In this document: positions 63,535 to 64,000 of the stretch, piece after piece
How positions within the stretch are numbered: position 1 is the first letter of the stretch
Layout of the letters: each line of letters opens with the position of its first letter
Notes under the pieces: generated by a model
What the model was told of the DNA's origin: nothing
The model's input: the letters and a program-made list of their open reading frames with translations, nothing else
The model's database searches: none
Position numbers and translations under genes: made by a program
Assembly: GCF_010206195.1 (NCBI RefSeq)
Contig: NZ_VIQT01000010.1
Coordinates: 310,001 to 374,000 of the forward strand
Reading direction: 5' to 3'
Length of the DNA stretch: 64,000 nt
From: Anaerotruncus colihominis
GTDB taxonomy: Bacteria > Bacillota > Clostridia > Oscillospirales > Ruminococcaceae

Positions 63535-63616
63535 GTCGCTCTCCTCAAGTTTTTTCCTGATAATCAGTTTATTCCAACACCCATTGTACCACAGCGGCAA
63601 GCCGGAAAGGACTTGT

Positions 63617-63733
63617 CTGCCGCTGTGCGGCAGTAAAACCGGCAACGCCGGTTTTGGCTGTGGCGGAGTATGCGCAGTCCGCTGCTTTGCAGCGGTTTCC
63701 GCCGAATGGCGGCTACAAACAGCAAAGCTGTTT
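63617..63733. repeat. Five-hairpin leader ahead of pcrA
   Basis: CTGCCGC/GCGGCAG (63617), AAAACCGGC/GCCGGTTTT (63635-63655, AAC loop), CCGCTGC/GCAGCGG (63679-63695, TTT loop), CCGCC/GGCGG (63699-63712), and AAACAGC/GCTGTTT (63717-63733, AAA loop). All lie between the pcrA promoter and its ribosome site. Confidence 0.7.
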
Positions 63734-63744
63734 GCCCTGCGCAT

Positions 63745-63773
63745 ATTGTACCACACTTTGCGCTGCCTGTGAA
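63745..63773 (-). promoter_or_regulatory. Promoter of pcrA
   Basis: Minus strand TTCACA (63768-63773), 17 bases, TACAAT (63745-63750), giving a leader of about 200 bases. The -10 and following bases belong to the module shared with 37246-37301. Confidence 0.65.
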
Positions 63774-63777
63774 CGAA

Positions 63778-63806
63778 AAAAGGACGGCCCCTCAGGCCGT
63801 CCTTTT
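63778..63806 (-). terminator. Terminator of the decarboxylase beta subunit gene
   Basis: AAAAGGACGGCC / GGCCGTCCTTTT with a 5-base loop, followed on the minus strand by TTTTTTCG. Confidence 0.85.
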
Positions 63807-63830
63807 GTTTACCTTGATCGGATCGCCATT

Positions 63831-64000
63831 TTAGACAAGCGGTTTGAGGATCGCCAGCAGAACGCCGGCGGCCACAGCCGAACCGATAACGCCAGAAACG
63901 TTCGGTCCCATGGCGTGCATCAACAGGAAGTTCGTGGGGTTCTCCTTCTGGCCAACCTTCTGCGAAACACGCGCGGCCATCGGAACGGCGGAAACGCCCG
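63831..64000 (-). CDS. oadB: Sodium-translocating decarboxylase beta subunit, C-terminal end
   Basis: Only the last 56 codons are in the window, stop at 63831-63833. The sequence [19 protein letters not shown] and [20 protein letters not shown], then AAGVLLAIL, is the conserved end of OadB/GcdB/MmdB. These membrane subunits pump Na+ using decarboxylation of oxaloacetate, glutaconyl-CoA or methylmalonyl-CoA; which one cannot be told from this part. Confidence 0.9.
   Translation of the reverse strand, partial: GVSAVPMAARVSQKVGQKENPTNFLLMHAMGPNVSGVIGSAVAAGVLLAILKPLV

Overview
The window looks like the chromosome of a spore-forming, anaerobic Clostridia-type Firmicute, most likely of the Oscillospiraceae/Ruminococcaceae kind. 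That placement is an inference from several things: high-GC low-redundancy core genes, a dgt-dnaG-rpoD group, a BofA-like protein, a meso-diaminopimelate-type MurE, a SpoVD/PBP2 protein with PASTA domains, ThyX instead of ThyA, and the tail of a sodium-pumping decarboxylase beta subunit. All coordinates, spacings and stem lengths were worked out by hand from the sequence; no database search was possible.

Bases 1-18,300 are an accessory region made of mobile-element wreckage and decaying transport genes. It begins with a partial replication-initiator gene (minus strand), a 5'-truncated large serine recombinase with a zinc-finger tail, a small zinc-ribbon protein, an array of hairpins bounded by GTAACG/CGTTAC, mobC, and a cluster of seven short hairpins. 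A complete seven-gene phosphate operon follows (pstS-pstC-pstA-pstB-phoU plus a PhoP/PhoR-type two-component pair), with Pho-box-like repeats in front. Right after it, on the minus strand, lie the missing N-terminal piece of a serine recombinase and a tnpW-like gene. Next come a low-GC MATE efflux gene behind a strong promoter and a two-hairpin leader, a Tn916-type sigma/HTH gene pair, and two inverted ~115 bp elements. The part from 13.9 to 18.1 kb is in decay: a sodium:solute symporter with a 168 bp in-frame tandem duplication, a shuffled MFS remnant, and a tungstate transporter collapsed into a tupA'-'tupC fusion with an internal stop.

Bases 18,361-35,300 are core chromosome: a VOC protein, then on the minus strand rpoD, dnaG and dgt, yigZ, and ilvE with its own promoter; rnpB (RNase P RNA), bofA and a GNAT gene on the plus strand; then secG, parC/parE, a GNAT gene, ppk and ftsZ, all minus.

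Bases 35,500-49,500 hold a near-complete division and cell wall (dcw) cluster read right to left: mraZ, rsmH, ftsL, spoVD/ftsI, murE, murF, mraY, ftsW, murG, murA, ftsQ, then ftsZ. It is headed by a promoter with three 10-bp-spaced AGTGG repeats that look like an MraZ operator.

Bases 49,700-64,000 carry yebC, a U32 peptidase, mltG, a 49-residue Cys/Gly-rich membrane peptide, a lipoprotein, a folate/thymidylate group (5-formyl-THF cyclo-ligase, thyX, tmk), two acyltransferase-like genes, a Cys-rich conserved protein, pcrA and the end of oadB. Several families of short palindromic repeats are scattered here and in the dcw gaps: a 109 bp tandem unit with changing but self-complementary stems, a 113 bp inverted-repeat element that supplies the tmk stop codon, and a 56 bp promoter-leader module shared by the pcrA and ftsQ upstream regions.
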